A stretch of 15,304 nucleotides of DNA, taken from positions 1-15,304 of the forward strand of contig NZ_DATNGK010000305.1 in NCBI RefSeq assembly GCF_035605935.1. The letters run 5' to 3'. Shown piece after piece: positions 1 to 7,993 of the stretch (positions within the stretch are counted from its first letter, which is position 1; each line of letters begins with the position of its first letter). This DNA is from Actinocrinis sp035605935 (GTDB lineage Bacteria; Actinomycetota; Actinomycetes; Streptomycetales; Catenulisporaceae). The position numbers and the translations under genes were made by a program. The notes under the pieces were generated by a model. That model ran no database searches. It saw only the letters and a program-made list of their open reading frames with translations, and was not told where the DNA came from.

Positions 1-1
1 C

Positions 2-88
2 ATCCGCCGGCACACCAACCCGGCCGACCTGGTCGAGGACATGAACGAACACTTCGAAACCGTCCGCGCCGACCGGGCACGCGGCTGA
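2..88 (+). CDS. C-terminal end of a phage head-tail/tail completion protein (partial)
   Basis: The reading frame is open from the left edge and ends at TGA 86-88. It encodes 28 residues ending in DRARG, with the stretch DLVEDMNEHFETVRADRARG. The high third-position GC and the position 16 nt before the major tail gene, on the same strand, support a real gene. In siphophages of this layout the gene just before the major tail protein is usually a head-tail connector, tail terminator or HK97 gp10-like protein. That function is inferred from position only; the visible fragment carries no diagnostic motif. Confidence 0.6.
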   Translation: MRRHTNPADLVEDMNEHFETVRADRARG

Positions 89-104
89 CAGAAAGGACGC
101 CACC

Positions 105-515
105 ATGGCGAAGGCAACAGGCCTCGGCTGGACCACCTTCAACGTCGCGGACGCCGGCGGCACCGGCCGCGACATCCGCAACGACTGCAATGACCTGAAG
201 ATCTCCACGCCGCGCGCGGTGCAGGAGACCACCGGCATCGACAAGTCCGCGATCGAGCGGCTGCTGCTGCTCGCGGACCTGCAGTACACCGTCAACGGCG
301 TGTGGGACAGCGCCGCGAACCTCTCCCACGCCGTGTTCTCCACCGCGGCGTCGACCTCGGTGGCGCGGGCCGTCTCCTGCGTCGTCAACGGCGCCACTTT
401 GGGGCCGGCTAACTGCTACATCACCGACTACCCGCTCACCCGCGCCGCGACCGGCGAATTCACCTGGTCCGTGCCGCTGGTGCTCGCCGACGGCGCCGTA
501 CCCACCTGGTCCTAA
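105..515 (+). CDS. Major tail (tube) protein
   Basis: The product has 136 aa. ATG 105 follows an AAAGGA ribosome binding site at about 92-97. The protein would polymerise into the tail tube around the tape measure. What is seen: a small beta-rich protein without membrane segments or signal peptide, with an N-terminal GWTTFNVADAGGTGRDIRND segment and a central acidic/Leu-rich stretch (about 46-60). The C-terminal part is rich in Ser, Thr, Ala and Val and ends in a hydrophobic strand. Its place directly before the frameshifted chaperone pair and the tape measure is the conserved siphophage order head-completion, tail tube, chaperones, tape measure. The length is at the short end for phage tube proteins. 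The assignment rests mainly on order plus resemblance to actinophage tail tube proteins; a tail terminator is the main alternative. Confidence 0.75.
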   Translation: MAKATGLGWTTFNVADAGGTGRDIRNDCNDLKISTPRAVQETTGIDKSAIERLLLLADLQYTVNGVWDSAANLSHAVFSTAASTSVARAVSCVVNGATLGPANCYITDYPLTRAATGEFTWSVPLVLADGAVPTWS

Positions 516-558
516 CAGACCCCTGATCCCCTGCCCATCCACCACGGAAGGAGCCTCC

Positions 559-996
559 GTGCCGACCCTGCCCGACTACCACCTCACCTTCGAACAACCC
601 GAACTCGAAGGCGTCGAAGTCACCATGGGTCGCCTCGCGATCCAGGAGCTGTTCGACCTCAACGACGTGCTCGCGATGCCGCGCGGCGACATGAAAGCAC
701 TGCGCGCCTACACCGAGGCCCTCGCCGCGTTCGTCGGCAAACACGTCATCGACTGGAACCTGACCGACCGCGACGGCAGCCCGTTGCCGACCGGGCAGAT
801 CACCGACACCACGCTGCTATGGGCGATCCGCGACGGCTGGCTGGCGGGCATCAACGGCAGCCGCGCCCCTTTGGCCCAACAGCCGCAGCGGCCGGCACAG
901 GAGGCGGACATGGCGGACCTCATGGAAATGCCTGGCGAGCCCCCAGCCGAGAGCAGCGCCAGCGAACCCGAGCCCGGTTCCTCATCAGCACGCTGA
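559..996 (+). CDS. Tail assembly chaperone, upstream-frame product (gpG-like)
   Basis: The product has 145 aa. GTG 559 is preceded by GGAAGGAG at 546-553. Tail assembly chaperones bind the tape measure and tail tube subunits during tail assembly and are absent from the virion. The N-terminal half (PDYHLTFEQPELEGVEVTMG, then a Leu/Asp-rich helix) looks like a folded domain. After about residue 105 the frame-1 C-terminus is low-complexity and acidic (ESSASEPEPGSSSAR). Position between the tail tube and tape measure genes, and a second overlapping ORF in the -1 frame, identify it. Ribosomes that do not slip make this 145-aa form. Slipping at CCCTTTG 867-873 would add the downstream ORF and give a protein of about 193 aa. 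The family call is from context and architecture, not from a sequence match. Confidence 0.75.
   Translation: MPTLPDYHLTFEQPELEGVEVTMGRLAIQELFDLNDVLAMPRGDMKALRAYTEALAAFVGKHVIDWNLTDRDGSPLPTGQITDTTLLWAIRDGWLAGINGSRAPLAQQPQRPAQEADMADLMEMPGEPPAESSASEPEPGSSSAR
867..873 (+). promoter_or_regulatory. Programmed -1 ribosomal frameshift site (CCCTTTG)
   Basis: In the frame of the upstream ORF the heptamer reads C CCT TTG, an exact X XXY YYZ pattern. Slipping back one base re-pairs CCT with CCC and TTG with TTT and leads straight into the downstream ORF (next codon GGC at 873). A small perfect stem, GCCG-CAG-CGGC at 882-892, begins 8 nt after the heptamer and could act as a stimulator. Frameshifting between the two chaperone frames is conserved in dsDNA tailed phages. 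Confidence 0.68.
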
Positions 997-1139
997 GCAG
1001 GTTCCCCGGCTACACGCTGCGGACCCTGCTGGACGAAGACGCCGAACTGGTCACCCTGCTCAACCTCGAAGCCGACGAGCACGCCGAAACCGCGGCCCTC
1101 GCGGCCGCCGCAGCACAGATGAACGCCTTGCCCGAGTGA
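873..1139 (+). CDS. Tail assembly chaperone, -1 frameshift extension (gpGT-like)
   Basis: This is the -1 frame part of the chaperone, joined to 559-872 by a predicted programmed frameshift and ending at TGA 1137-1139. It adds about 88 residues. The first 35 or so are Gly/Ala/Arg-rich, probably a linker. The rest has helical, phage-like content: RFLISTLSRFPGYTLRTLLD followed by a Glu/Asp/Leu-rich helix and an Ala-rich tail ending NALPE. An ATG at 819 opens the same frame but has no ribosome binding site and lies where the other frame is clearly coding, so independent initiation is unlikely. In the lambda gpG/gpGT model the extension recruits tail tube subunits while the common N-terminus holds the tape measure; that role is inferred here. 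Confidence 0.72.
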   Translation, partial: GPTAAAAGTGGGHGGPHGNAWRAPSREQRQRTRARFLISTLSRFPGYTLRTLLDEDAELVTLLNLEADEHAETAALAAAAAQMNALPE

Positions 1140-1163
1140 CGTGAGCGGAAGGAGGTGAACCGC

Positions 1164-1640
1164 ATGACAGTCGAGACGTTGCCGCTTGACGAGTTCAACG
1201 TGCAAAAATGCCGCGGGTGCAGCAGAACTCTTCCTTTATCCGAATTCTCGCCGCATCGGGAAATGCGCCTCGGAGTGTTGAAGACCTGCAAGCGCTGCAT
1301 GTCAGAGAAAGCCATGCAATGGGCTGACAACAACCAAGAGCGCGTGTTGGATTCACATCTTCGCCGCCGTTTCGGGATCACGCTCGAGGATTACAACAGG
1401 CTTCTCGAAGCACAAGACGGCGTCTGCGCGATCTGCGGTAAGCCTCCGACCGTCTACTCAGCGCCCGGGGGTCGTCGACGGCAGGGGCGGCAGGTGCGGC
1501 CTCGTCTTGTTGTCGACCACGACCACGAGACCGGCAAGGTCCGCGGGCTGCTCTGCGTTCTGTGTAATCGAGGCATCGGGCTCCTGCAGGACAGTCCCGA
1601 CATTATTCGACGCGCACTGACATACCTGGACGGTAAATAG
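1164..1640 (+). CDS. HNH endonuclease of the recombination endonuclease VII family, probable mobile/homing-type insertion
   Basis: ATG 1164 is chosen because AGGAGG (1150-1155) lies 8 nt upstream; a GTG at 1155 sits inside that ribosome binding site. The product has 158 aa. Visible zinc ligands come in pairs: C16/C19 and C42/C45 at the N-terminus, and C88/C91 (GVCAICGKPP) with C131/C134 (LLCVLCNRG) around the catalytic VVDHDHETG stretch (D118, H119, D120, H121). This C-x2-C, DHDH, C-x2-CN order is the endonuclease VII beta-beta-alpha metal fold. Codons such as AAA, TTA, AAT and GAA are commoner than in the tail genes, suggesting separate acquisition. It interrupts the usually tight chaperone-to-tape-measure junction, and its stop overlaps the tape-measure start by one base. 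A role in DNA packaging or resolution is possible, but its place inside the tail operon favours a selfish homing endonuclease. Confidence 0.85.
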   Translation: MTVETLPLDEFNVQKCRGCSRTLPLSEFSPHREMRLGVLKTCKRCMSEKAMQWADNNQERVLDSHLRRRFGITLEDYNRLLEAQDGVCAICGKPPTVYSAPGGRRRQGRQVRPRLVVDHDHETGKVRGLLCVLCNRGIGLLQDSPDIIRRALTYLDGK

Positions 1641-4219
1641 TGGCATCGAATTATGTCGAAATCCTCGTCCGCTCCCGCGACCAGGGCGCGAAACCCGAGA
1701 TGGACGAGCTGCGGGTCAAGCTCAACGACCTGGCCGGCAAGGTTGCCGAGGCCCGCGTCATGGTCGAGGACACCGCGGCCGCGGCGAAGCTCGACGACCT
1801 GCAGGCGAAACTGCTGCGGCTGGACCGCGCCACCGCCCGCCCGAACATCAACATGGAACAGGCGATCCGCGCCGAATCCCAGCTGCACAACCTCGACGCC
1901 GTGTTCACCAAGATCGGCGACGATGCACAGTCGGGCGGCCAGAAAGCCGACAAGGCCCTGGACGACGTCGGGAAGAAGGCCAAGCAGACCGGCCAGGACG
2001 CGGCCAACGGGCTCTCGCCTCTGCTGATGGGCGCGTTCGTCACTGCGGCATCGGTCGGCCCCGGGATCCTGCTGGCCGGTACCGCCGCGGCCGTGCTCGG
2101 CGCCGGAGCACTGGTCACCAAGGGCAACGCCCAGCTACAAGGCAGCTACCAGAACCTCGCACGCGACGCCTCCGACGCGATCGAGACGGCGACCGCGCCG
2201 CTGATCCCACAGTTGCAGGGCGCGATCAACGTCCTTGACCAGGGGATCGGCAAAACCGGCGCCGAACTGAAAGACGCCTTCGCCGCGGCCGCCCCGATGG
2301 CGCAGGACATGGCGCACGGGGTGCTCTCCCTCGCCGACAACGCGCTACCCGGGGTAGCGACCGGCCTGCGCGCGATCGCCCCCTACAGCCATGAGATCGC
2401 CGAGGATTTCGGCAAGCTCGGCACCGGCGTATCCGGGTTCTTCTCCGGGCTCTCCGGGGGCGCCGGCGGAGGCATGGCCGGGTTCTCGGCGCTGATCGAC
2501 GTCGTCTCACACCTTTTGACGGACATCGGGCAGATCACCGGTTCCCTCGCGGGCGGCCTCGGGCCGGCGCTGCACGACATCTCCGACGTGGCGATCCCGG
2601 TAGCCGGCGCGTTGACCTCGTTCGTCAACGCCATCCCACCCGGTGTGATCCGCGCGGCGGCCGATGCGACGGTGGCGTTGTTCCTCGCGTTCAAGGGCGC
2701 GTCGCTCGCCGGACTGCTGAGCGAAGGCGCCACATTCCTCAGTTTCCTGCGCGGCGCGGCTTTGGCGGAGGATGCGGCCGCGACCGGCGCGAAAGCGTGG
2801 GGCATCGCGATGGACGCGATCCCGCTCGTCGCGGTCGGTGCCGCGATCGCCGGGCTGGCCGTGGCTGCCGACAAACTCGGGGGCAGCGGCGACCACACGT
2901 CGGTCAACATCGACAAGTTCACCAGTTCCCTGCTGGATGCCGCGAATGGTTCGGCGAGCGCGCAGGACGGCGTGGTGAAGATGGCGACCTCGTTCGCGCT
3001 GATGAACGGCACGATGGGCATGAGCCTGCAGGGGCTCAAGGACATCGACACGTCACTGGCTAACCTGTACCAGTCGAACCCGGCCGCGGCAGCCAAGGAG
3101 TTCGACGCGATCACCGCGTCGCTCAAGGGGCAGGGGCAGAGCGCGGACCAGATCGCGAAGGAGTTCCCGCAGTACACCCAGGCGCTCGCGGATGCGCAGT
3201 TGCAGGCGAAGGAAACCGCGGCGAGTACCCAGGTGGTTTCGGGCAGCGTCGACGTGCTCACCCAGCGGCTGACTGCCGCGAATCTGTCCACGCAGGACAG
3301 TGCCCGCCAGTCCGCTGCGGCGACTCTCGCGGCGCTGGGTTTCAGCGACGGCGAGGGCACTCTCGCGACGAGCCTTGATGCCACGTTGCAGGCGTTCAGC
3401 GAGAACAGCGGTGCCGCGTCCGCGCTCAAACAGGCGTATGACGCGCTGTTCGGGAAGTACGCCAACTACAGCGAAGCGCAGGCGCAGTTCACCCTCGACC
3501 TGGAGAACGTCGCCAAGCAGGTGGTCAGTGGCAGGGACGCGACGAACCTGTCCACGGATGCCGGGGCGAAGAACCTGCAGGTGTTCAAGCAGCTCGCCGA
3601 CCAGAACGAGACGCGCGCTGAGGCGCTGCTGCGGGAGACCGGTAGCCAGGACAAGGCGAATACGTCGTTGCAGCAGGGTGCGCTCGCGTTGGACGCCGCG
3701 GCAAAAAAGGCCGGCTTCACCAAAGACCAGATCGACCAGCTCAACCTCTCGCTCTACGGCACCAAGAACCTCTCCGACCTGAAAATCACGGTCAGCGCGA
3801 ACACCGCCCCTGCCGAGGACAAGGTACGCGGGCTGCTCAACAACATCGACAGCTCGCAGGCTTTCGTACAGGTCAACGCGGTCGGCGGGAACACCGGCGG
3901 CAAGGCGTACCTGCCCAACGCGCATGGCGGGATCATCGGCGGCATCGGCGCCGCGGCCACCGGCGGCGTACACGGCACCCTCACGAAGATCAACGAGCAG
4001 GGTGAGGAGATGGTGCGCCTGCCCTCCGGGTCCATGGTCATGTCCCACCCCGACACCATGCGCGAAATCGGGCGACGCCAGGACGCAAGCTCGCGCGCCG
4101 CGCCTTCCGTCACCGAGGTCAGCTTCTCCGGGGATCTCGACTCGGCATTCGCGACCGCGTTCATGGGCCTGATCCGCGAAGGGAAAATCCAGATCAAGCA
4201 GAAGGCGCTCGTGCCGTGA
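1640..4219 (+). CDS. Tape measure protein
   Basis: The product has 859 aa and starts at GTG 1640, overlapping the TAG of the endonuclease by one base, so translation probably depends on re-initiation; no good ribosome binding site is seen. It sets tail length and may help DNA entry. Residues about 20-115 are helical/coiled-coil and rich in Lys, Asp and Ala. Residues about 127-160 are a long hydrophobic Gly/Ala segment, and about 265-410 hold further hydrophobic helices, as in membrane-active tape measures. The middle is Ala/Gln/Ser-rich and helical. Near residue 762 comes a Gly-rich tip motif, AHGGIIGGIGAAATGGVHG, followed by INEQGEEMVRLPSGSMVM, typical of tape-measure C-termini in actinophages. 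By the usual rule of about 0.15 nm per residue the tail would be roughly 130 nm. It overlaps the next gene by GTGA (4216-4219). Confidence 0.93.
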   Translation: MASNYVEILVRSRDQGAKPEMDELRVKLNDLAGKVAEARVMVEDTAAAAKLDDLQAKLLRLDRATARPNINMEQAIRAESQLHNLDAVFTKIGDDAQSGGQKADKALDDVGKKAKQTGQDAANGLSPLLMGAFVTAASVGPGILLAGTAAAVLGAGALVTKGNAQLQGSYQNLARDASDAIETATAPLIPQLQGAINVLDQGIGKTGAELKDAFAAAAPMAQDMAHGVLSLADNALPGVATGLRAIAPYSHEIAEDFGKLGTGVSGFFSGLSGGAGGGMAGFSALIDVVSHLLTDIGQITGSLAGGLGPALHDISDVAIPVAGALTSFVNAIPPGVIRAAADATVALFLAFKGASLAGLLSEGATFLSFLRGAALAEDAAATGAKAWGIAMDAIPLVAVGAAIAGLAVAADKLGGSGDHTSVNIDKFTSSLLDAANGSASAQDGVVKMATSFALMNGTMGMSLQGLKDIDTSLANLYQSNPAAAAKEFDAITASLKGQGQSADQIAKEFPQYTQALADAQLQAKETAASTQVVSGSVDVLTQRLTAANLSTQDSARQSAAATLAALGFSDGEGTLATSLDATLQAFSENSGAASALKQAYDALFGKYANYSEAQAQFTLDLENVAKQVVSGRDATNLSTDAGAKNLQVFKQLADQNETRAEALLRETGSQDKANTSLQQGALALDAAAKKAGFTKDQIDQLNLSLYGTKNLSDLKITVSANTAPAEDKVRGLLNNIDSSQAFVQVNAVGGNTGGKAYLPNAHGGIIGGIGAAATGGVHGTLTKINEQGEEMVRLPSGSMVMSHPDTMREIGRRQDASSRAAPSVTEVSFSGDLDSAFATAFMGLIREGKIQIKQKALVP

Positions 4220-6972
4220 CCTTCCCTCAGACGGTCCTGGACCTGCGCGCCGACGTGCAGCTCGCCGGCACGTGGACGACGATCACGCCGTACGTGTACC
4301 AGCGCGATCAGGTCACCATCACGCGCGGGCACCCGGACGAGACCTCCCGTGCGACCCCGCAGACCGCGAAGTTCACGATCAACAACCGGGATGGACGCTT
4401 CAGCCCGCGCAATCCCACCGGCCCGTACTACGGGCAGTTCGGGCGCAACACGGCGCTGCGGCTCTCCCTGCCGGAGAACTCGACCTACCTGCGGATGGAG
4501 GACGACACCACCAGCTACGTCTCCTGCCCGGACGCGACGAGGCTGCACATCACCGGCGACATCGAGATCCAGCTCGACATGCAGCTGAGCACCTACACGC
4601 GCTCGGTGCTCGCCTCCAAGGACGCCGGTGCGAGCAACAACGCCTGGACGGTCTGCCTCAACGACGACGGCACCCTGAGGTTCTTCTGGACGTCGACCGG
4701 AACCACCGGCACCGTTGCGAACTCCACGATGCCGCTCCCACTGGGCCGCATCGCGATCAAGGTCACGCTCGCGGTGGCGACCGGCACCGTGACCTTCTAC
4801 ACGGCCCCGAACATCTCCGGGACCTGGACGCAGCTGGGCTCCACGGTAGTGACCGGCGCGACCTCCATCTTCGCGTCGACCACATCCCTGATCATCGGGG
4901 CGAACTCCGTGCTCACGGACACCGGCGGCTTCAACCAGACGCCCCGCCAGGGCGCCAACGGGAAGGTCTTCGCCTTCAAACTGCTCAACGGCATCGGCGG
5001 CACCGTCGTGGCGTCCCCTACGTTCACCGCACAGGCCGCCGGCACCACCTCGTTCGCGGACGCGCAGACCAACACCTGGACCCTGACGGGCACGGCGGAG
5101 ATCTCCGACCGCAAATACCGCTTCCACGGCGAGGGCGTGGCGTGGCCGCAGCGCTGGGATGTGACCGGCAACGACGTGTACGTGCCGATGCAGGCCGCCG
5201 GGATCCTGCGCCGCCTGCAGGCGCCCTCCGCCCCGCCGTTGTCCTCGCCGATGTACCGCGCCTACACGCGCATCACCGGCACCACCGCGCCGGTCGCGTA
5301 CTGGCCGTGCGAGGACGGCTCGTCCGCCACGCAGATCGCCTCCGGCCTGACCGGCGGCAACCCGATCACATTCTCCGGCAGCCCGTCGCTGGCCACCGAT
5401 AGCTCTTTCGCGTGCTCCAACCCACTGCCGCAGATCAACTCCAGCGTCTGGACCGGCGTCATCCCCGCCTACACCGCGCCGGCGTCGCCGGCGAACACGC
5501 TGCGGTTCCTGATGAAGGTGCCCTCCGCCTCGCCGCCTGCGGACGGCACGATCCTGGCGTCCCTGTTCACCTTCGGTACTTCGGCCCGCACCGACCTGAT
5601 CTGGCACACCGGCGGAGCCCTGCAGCTGAAGGGCTACACCTCAGCCGGAGGCACACTGTTCGACACCGGCCCGGTCATCTTCGCCGCGGTCGACGAACTG
5701 CTGCGCGTCTCGGTCGAGCTGATCCCCAGCGGCGGCAACATCCAATACCAGCTGCTCACCTTGCAGCCCGGCGCTGGCACCGGGCTCGTGCAAGGCGGCA
5801 CGGTGGCCGGCTCGATCGGCAACGCCACCGAGGTGATCATCGCGCCGAACGGCGGCGTCACCTCGGCGGTCATCGGGCACATCAGCGTGCAGGCCGCGCT
5901 GGACTCCCTGTTCAACCTCGGCGCCGCGCTCAACGCGTGGACCGGCGAATTCGCCGGCAACCGCTTCGCGCGACTGTGCAACGAAGAAGGGCTGCCCTAC
6001 CGCGTATACGGCTACCCGGGCGACACGGTGACGATGGGCGCACAAACCACGCAGACGCTGCTCGCGCTACTACAGGAATGCGAAGACGCCGACCGGGGCC
6101 TGATCACCGAGACGCGTGCGGCACTCGCCCTGAGCTACCGCACCCGGGTCTCGATGTTCAACCAGGCGCCCGCAGTCGCGCTCGACTACACCGCCGCGCA
6201 CCTGTCCCCGGACCTGCTGCCCACCGACGACGACCAGCTCACCGTCAACGACGTCACCGTCAGCCGCACCGGCGGGGGGTCCTCCGCGCGCGCGGTGCAA
6301 ACCAGCGGCACCCTGGCCACCCAGCCACCCCCGGCCGGCGTCGGCCCCTACCCGACCGCGGTGAGCGTGAACCTGTCCTCGGACACGGCGCTGCCCGACG
6401 AAGCCGGCTGGATCCTGCACCTGGGTACCGTGGACGAGCCGCGCTACCCGACCATCCCGGTCAACCTCGCCCGCAGCGAACTGGCGGCCCTGTACTACGG
6501 GCTGCAGGACGCAGACCTGGGCGATCGGATCACGGTGGCACACACCCCCGTGTGGTTGCCGCCGGACGGCATCAGCGAGATCGTGCGCGGCCTGACCGAG
6601 GTGTGCTACGGCTACACCTTCACCATCGCGTGGGTGTGCGCCCCTGAGTCGCCGTACCGGGTCGCGGTCATGGACGACGCGGTCTTCGGGCGCGCCGACA
6701 CCGACGGCTCGACGCTCGCCGCGGGCGTGACCTCGACGGCGACGAGCTTGTCGGTGGCCACCACGGACACCACCAAACCGCTGTGGACCACCTCAGCCGC
6801 AGAGTTCCCGTTCGACATCGTGATCGCTGGGGAACGCATCACGGTCACCAACATCACGGGCGCCGCGAGCCCGCAGACCTTCACCGTCACCCGCAGCGTC
6901 AACGGCGTGGTCAAGGCGCAGTCCTCCGGCGCGGACGTGCGCCTGTTCCAGCCCGCGATCCTGAGCATGTGA
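4216..6972 (+). CDS. Large minor tail protein with concanavalin/LamG-like domains
   Basis: The product has 918 aa. GTG 4216 overlaps the tape-measure stop by 4 nt. It probably forms part of the tail tip/hub and contacts the cell surface. The N-terminal 75 residues include DQVTITRGHPDETSRATPQT and NRDGRFSPRNPTGPYYG, a signature seen at the start of many Streptomyces phage minor tail proteins. Residues about 90-260 read as a beta-sandwich, LamG/concanavalin-like domain (SCPDATRLHITGDIEIQLDM). A second such domain follows at about 350-520, beginning near APVAYWPCEDGSSA. Residues about 560-830 form a mixed domain, and about 840-918 form a final beta-rich module. Glycan binding is inferred from the fold impression only. 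The gene takes the place of the separate distal-tail and fibre genes of other siphophages. Confidence 0.85.
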   Translation: MTFPQTVLDLRADVQLAGTWTTITPYVYQRDQVTITRGHPDETSRATPQTAKFTINNRDGRFSPRNPTGPYYGQFGRNTALRLSLPENSTYLRMEDDTTSYVSCPDATRLHITGDIEIQLDMQLSTYTRSVLASKDAGASNNAWTVCLNDDGTLRFFWTSTGTTGTVANSTMPLPLGRIAIKVTLAVATGTVTFYTAPNISGTWTQLGSTVVTGATSIFASTTSLIIGANSVLTDTGGFNQTPRQGANGKVFAFKLLNGIGGTVVASPTFTAQAAGTTSFADAQTNTWTLTGTAEISDRKYRFHGEGVAWPQRWDVTGNDVYVPMQAAGILRRLQAPSAPPLSSPMYRAYTRITGTTAPVAYWPCEDGSSATQIASGLTGGNPITFSGSPSLATDSSFACSNPLPQINSSVWTGVIPAYTAPASPANTLRFLMKVPSASPPADGTILASLFTFGTSARTDLIWHTGGALQLKGYTSAGGTLFDTGPVIFAAVDELLRVSVELIPSGGNIQYQLLTLQPGAGTGLVQGGTVAGSIGNATEVIIAPNGGVTSAVIGHISVQAALDSLFNLGAALNAWTGEFAGNRFARLCNEEGLPYRVYGYPGDTVTMGAQTTQTLLALLQECEDADRGLITETRAALALSYRTRVSMFNQAPAVALDYTAAHLSPDLLPTDDDQLTVNDVTVSRTGGGSSARAVQTSGTLATQPPPAGVGPYPTAVSVNLSSDTALPDEAGWILHLGTVDEPRYPTIPVNLARSELAALYYGLQDADLGDRITVAHTPVWLPPDGISEIVRGLTEVCYGYTFTIAWVCAPESPYRVAVMDDAVFGRADTDGSTLAAGVTSTATSLSVATTDTTKPLWTTSAAEFPFDIVIAGERITVTNITGAASPQTFTVTRSVNGVVKAQSSGADVRLFQPAILSM

Positions 6973-6985
6973 AAGAGGAGGGGAG

Positions 6986-7528
6986 ATGCCGTTCACCGCA
7001 GGGCAGCGCATCCTGGCCAGCTACCTCAACGCGCAGGTCTCGATGCTGCAAAAGACGGTGCTCACCTCCACCACGGCGTCGGTGACCTTCAGCAGCATCC
7101 CCGTCTACACGCGACTGGTCGTCTTCTGGCGCGTGCGGCTATCAGCGTCGGGCCCGCAGAACATCCTGCTGCAGGTCGACGGCGACACAAACGCGGACTA
7201 CCTGTGGAACTTCGTCGACGCGATCAACGGCACCGCGGGCGGCTCGCACGCAGGCCTGGGAACATCCTCGATCATCATCGGCACCGCCGACGGGAACACC
7301 GCGAACTACTTCGCCTCCGGTGACCTGTCGCTGGACGGGTGGGCGAACACCTCCGGCTACCTCACCGCGAGCGGCACCTGGGCGAACTTCTCGACGCTGA
7401 CCACGGACGCGGTCGGCGCGGTCGGCGGCCTGTTCGTCGGGGTCGGTCCCCACTCCAGTTTCCTGCTCAAACCGGCGTCCGGGTCGTTCGTCGCCGGAAG
7501 CCAGTTCAGCCTCTACGGATACAACTAA
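6986..7528 (+). CDS. Minor tail / tail-tip protein
   Basis: The product has 180 aa. ATG 6986 follows a strong purine-rich site, GAGGAGGGGAG, at 6974-6984. The protein starts MPFTAGQRILASYLNAQVS, a start often seen in small minor tail proteins of Streptomyces phages. The remainder is a beta-rich sequence with many Gly, Ser, Thr and Asn residues and no signal peptide, ending in SQFSLYGYN. Size, composition and the place just after the large minor tail gene and before lysis suggest a distal fibre or receptor-binding subunit. No catalytic motif is visible, so the receptor-binding role is inferred. Confidence 0.7.
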   Translation: MPFTAGQRILASYLNAQVSMLQKTVLTSTTASVTFSSIPVYTRLVVFWRVRLSASGPQNILLQVDGDTNADYLWNFVDAINGTAGGSHAGLGTSSIIIGTADGNTANYFASGDLSLDGWANTSGYLTASGTWANFSTLTTDAVGAVGGLFVGVGPHSSFLLKPASGSFVAGSQFSLYGYN

Positions 7529-7538
7529 GGGGGATGGC

Positions 7539-7787
7539 ATGGATGGTGAGCGGCCGGCGCACCTCGTGCTGGACTGCGGCACGGGCACGGAGACCTACAC
7601 GCCCCTGAGCGACCAGGAATGGGCCGAGCACCGCCAGGCGCTGGCCGCGGCGCAGGCCGAGGCGCAGGACCGGGCGGCCGAAGCCGAGGCGAAGGCCGCC
7701 GAGGACAAGCGGGTGCGTGCGCTCGTCGACGCGCACCCCGACCCGCTGGTCAAGCTGCTCGCACAACGCGCTGGCCTGGCGCCGTGA
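7539..7787 (+). CDS. Small coiled-coil phage protein, function unknown
   Basis: The product has 82 aa. ATG 7539 is preceded by AAGGGGGA (about 7527-7534). Residues about 1-28 form a short beta-like head (PAHLVLDCGTGTETYTPLSD). Residues about 28-62 are a highly charged Ala/Glu helix (AAAQAEAQDRAAEAEAKAAE) likely to form a coiled coil. The end, VRALVDAHPDPLVKLLAQRA, looks like a small helical hairpin. It ends in a GTGA overlap with the holin candidate, so the two are probably translationally coupled. Comparable small genes sit between tail-tip and lysis genes in Streptomyces phages, where they may be tail fibre accessory proteins. No function can be read from the sequence. Confidence 0.7.
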   Translation: MDGERPAHLVLDCGTGTETYTPLSDQEWAEHRQALAAAQAEAQDRAAEAEAKAAEDKRVRALVDAHPDPLVKLLAQRAGLAP

Positions 7788-7993
7788 GCACCCTCTCGGC
7801 GTTCTTCGCGTGGCCCAGCGGCGGCGTGTGGTCCAACCTGCTCGCGGCCGCGATGTGGGCCGTGCCCGGTTTCACCACGCACCATCTGCTGATACGCCGG
7901 CACCAGACCAAGACCGTGAAAGCCCAGACCGAGGAACTCAAAGCCCACATCGACGCCACATGGGCAGCACCGCAGCAGGGGGAGACACAGTGA
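7784..7993 (+). CDS. Small single-pass membrane protein, holin candidate
   Basis: The product has 69 aa. GTG 7784 is chosen because it overlaps the previous stop (GTGA, 7784-7787); the same frame is open further upstream only as a shadow of the previous gene. One hydrophobic segment, VWSNLLAAAMWAVPGF (residues about 15-30), is followed by a basic patch, HHLLIRRHQTK, and an amphipathic C-terminal helix ending in QQGETQ. This is a one-membrane-span protein with a charged cytoplasmic tail. It lies directly before the endolysin and overlaps it by GTGA (7990-7993), the usual place of a holin or lysis regulator. The family is not certain, as small membrane proteins of this type in Streptomyces phages are often left unnamed. 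Confidence 0.65.
   Translation: MSTLSAFFAWPSGGVWSNLLAAAMWAVPGFTTHHLLIRRHQTKTVKAQTEELKAHIDATWAAPQQGETQ

Noticed and set aside
939..945. GCCCCCA as the frameshift site
   Set aside because: Slipping needs a mismatch in the first codon position (CCC to GCC), whereas CCCTTTG re-pairs in standard X XXY YYZ fashion. It is kept only as a fallback.
819..1139. Independent gene starting at ATG 819 in the chaperone region
   Set aside because: No ribosome binding site, and the first 18 codons lie where the upstream frame is clearly coding. A -1 frameshift at 867-873 explains the frame better.
2383..3465. A 360-codon minus-strand frame inside the tape measure
   Set aside because: It mirrors the Ala/Ser-rich tape-measure codons, has no ribosome binding site, and is isolated within a rightward operon.
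3754..5607. A 617-codon open frame on the minus strand across the tape-measure end and minor tail gene
   Set aside because: It is antisense to two convincing phage genes and is an effect of high GC and rare stop codons. Its translation is low-complexity, rich in Arg, Gly and Val, with no domain pattern.
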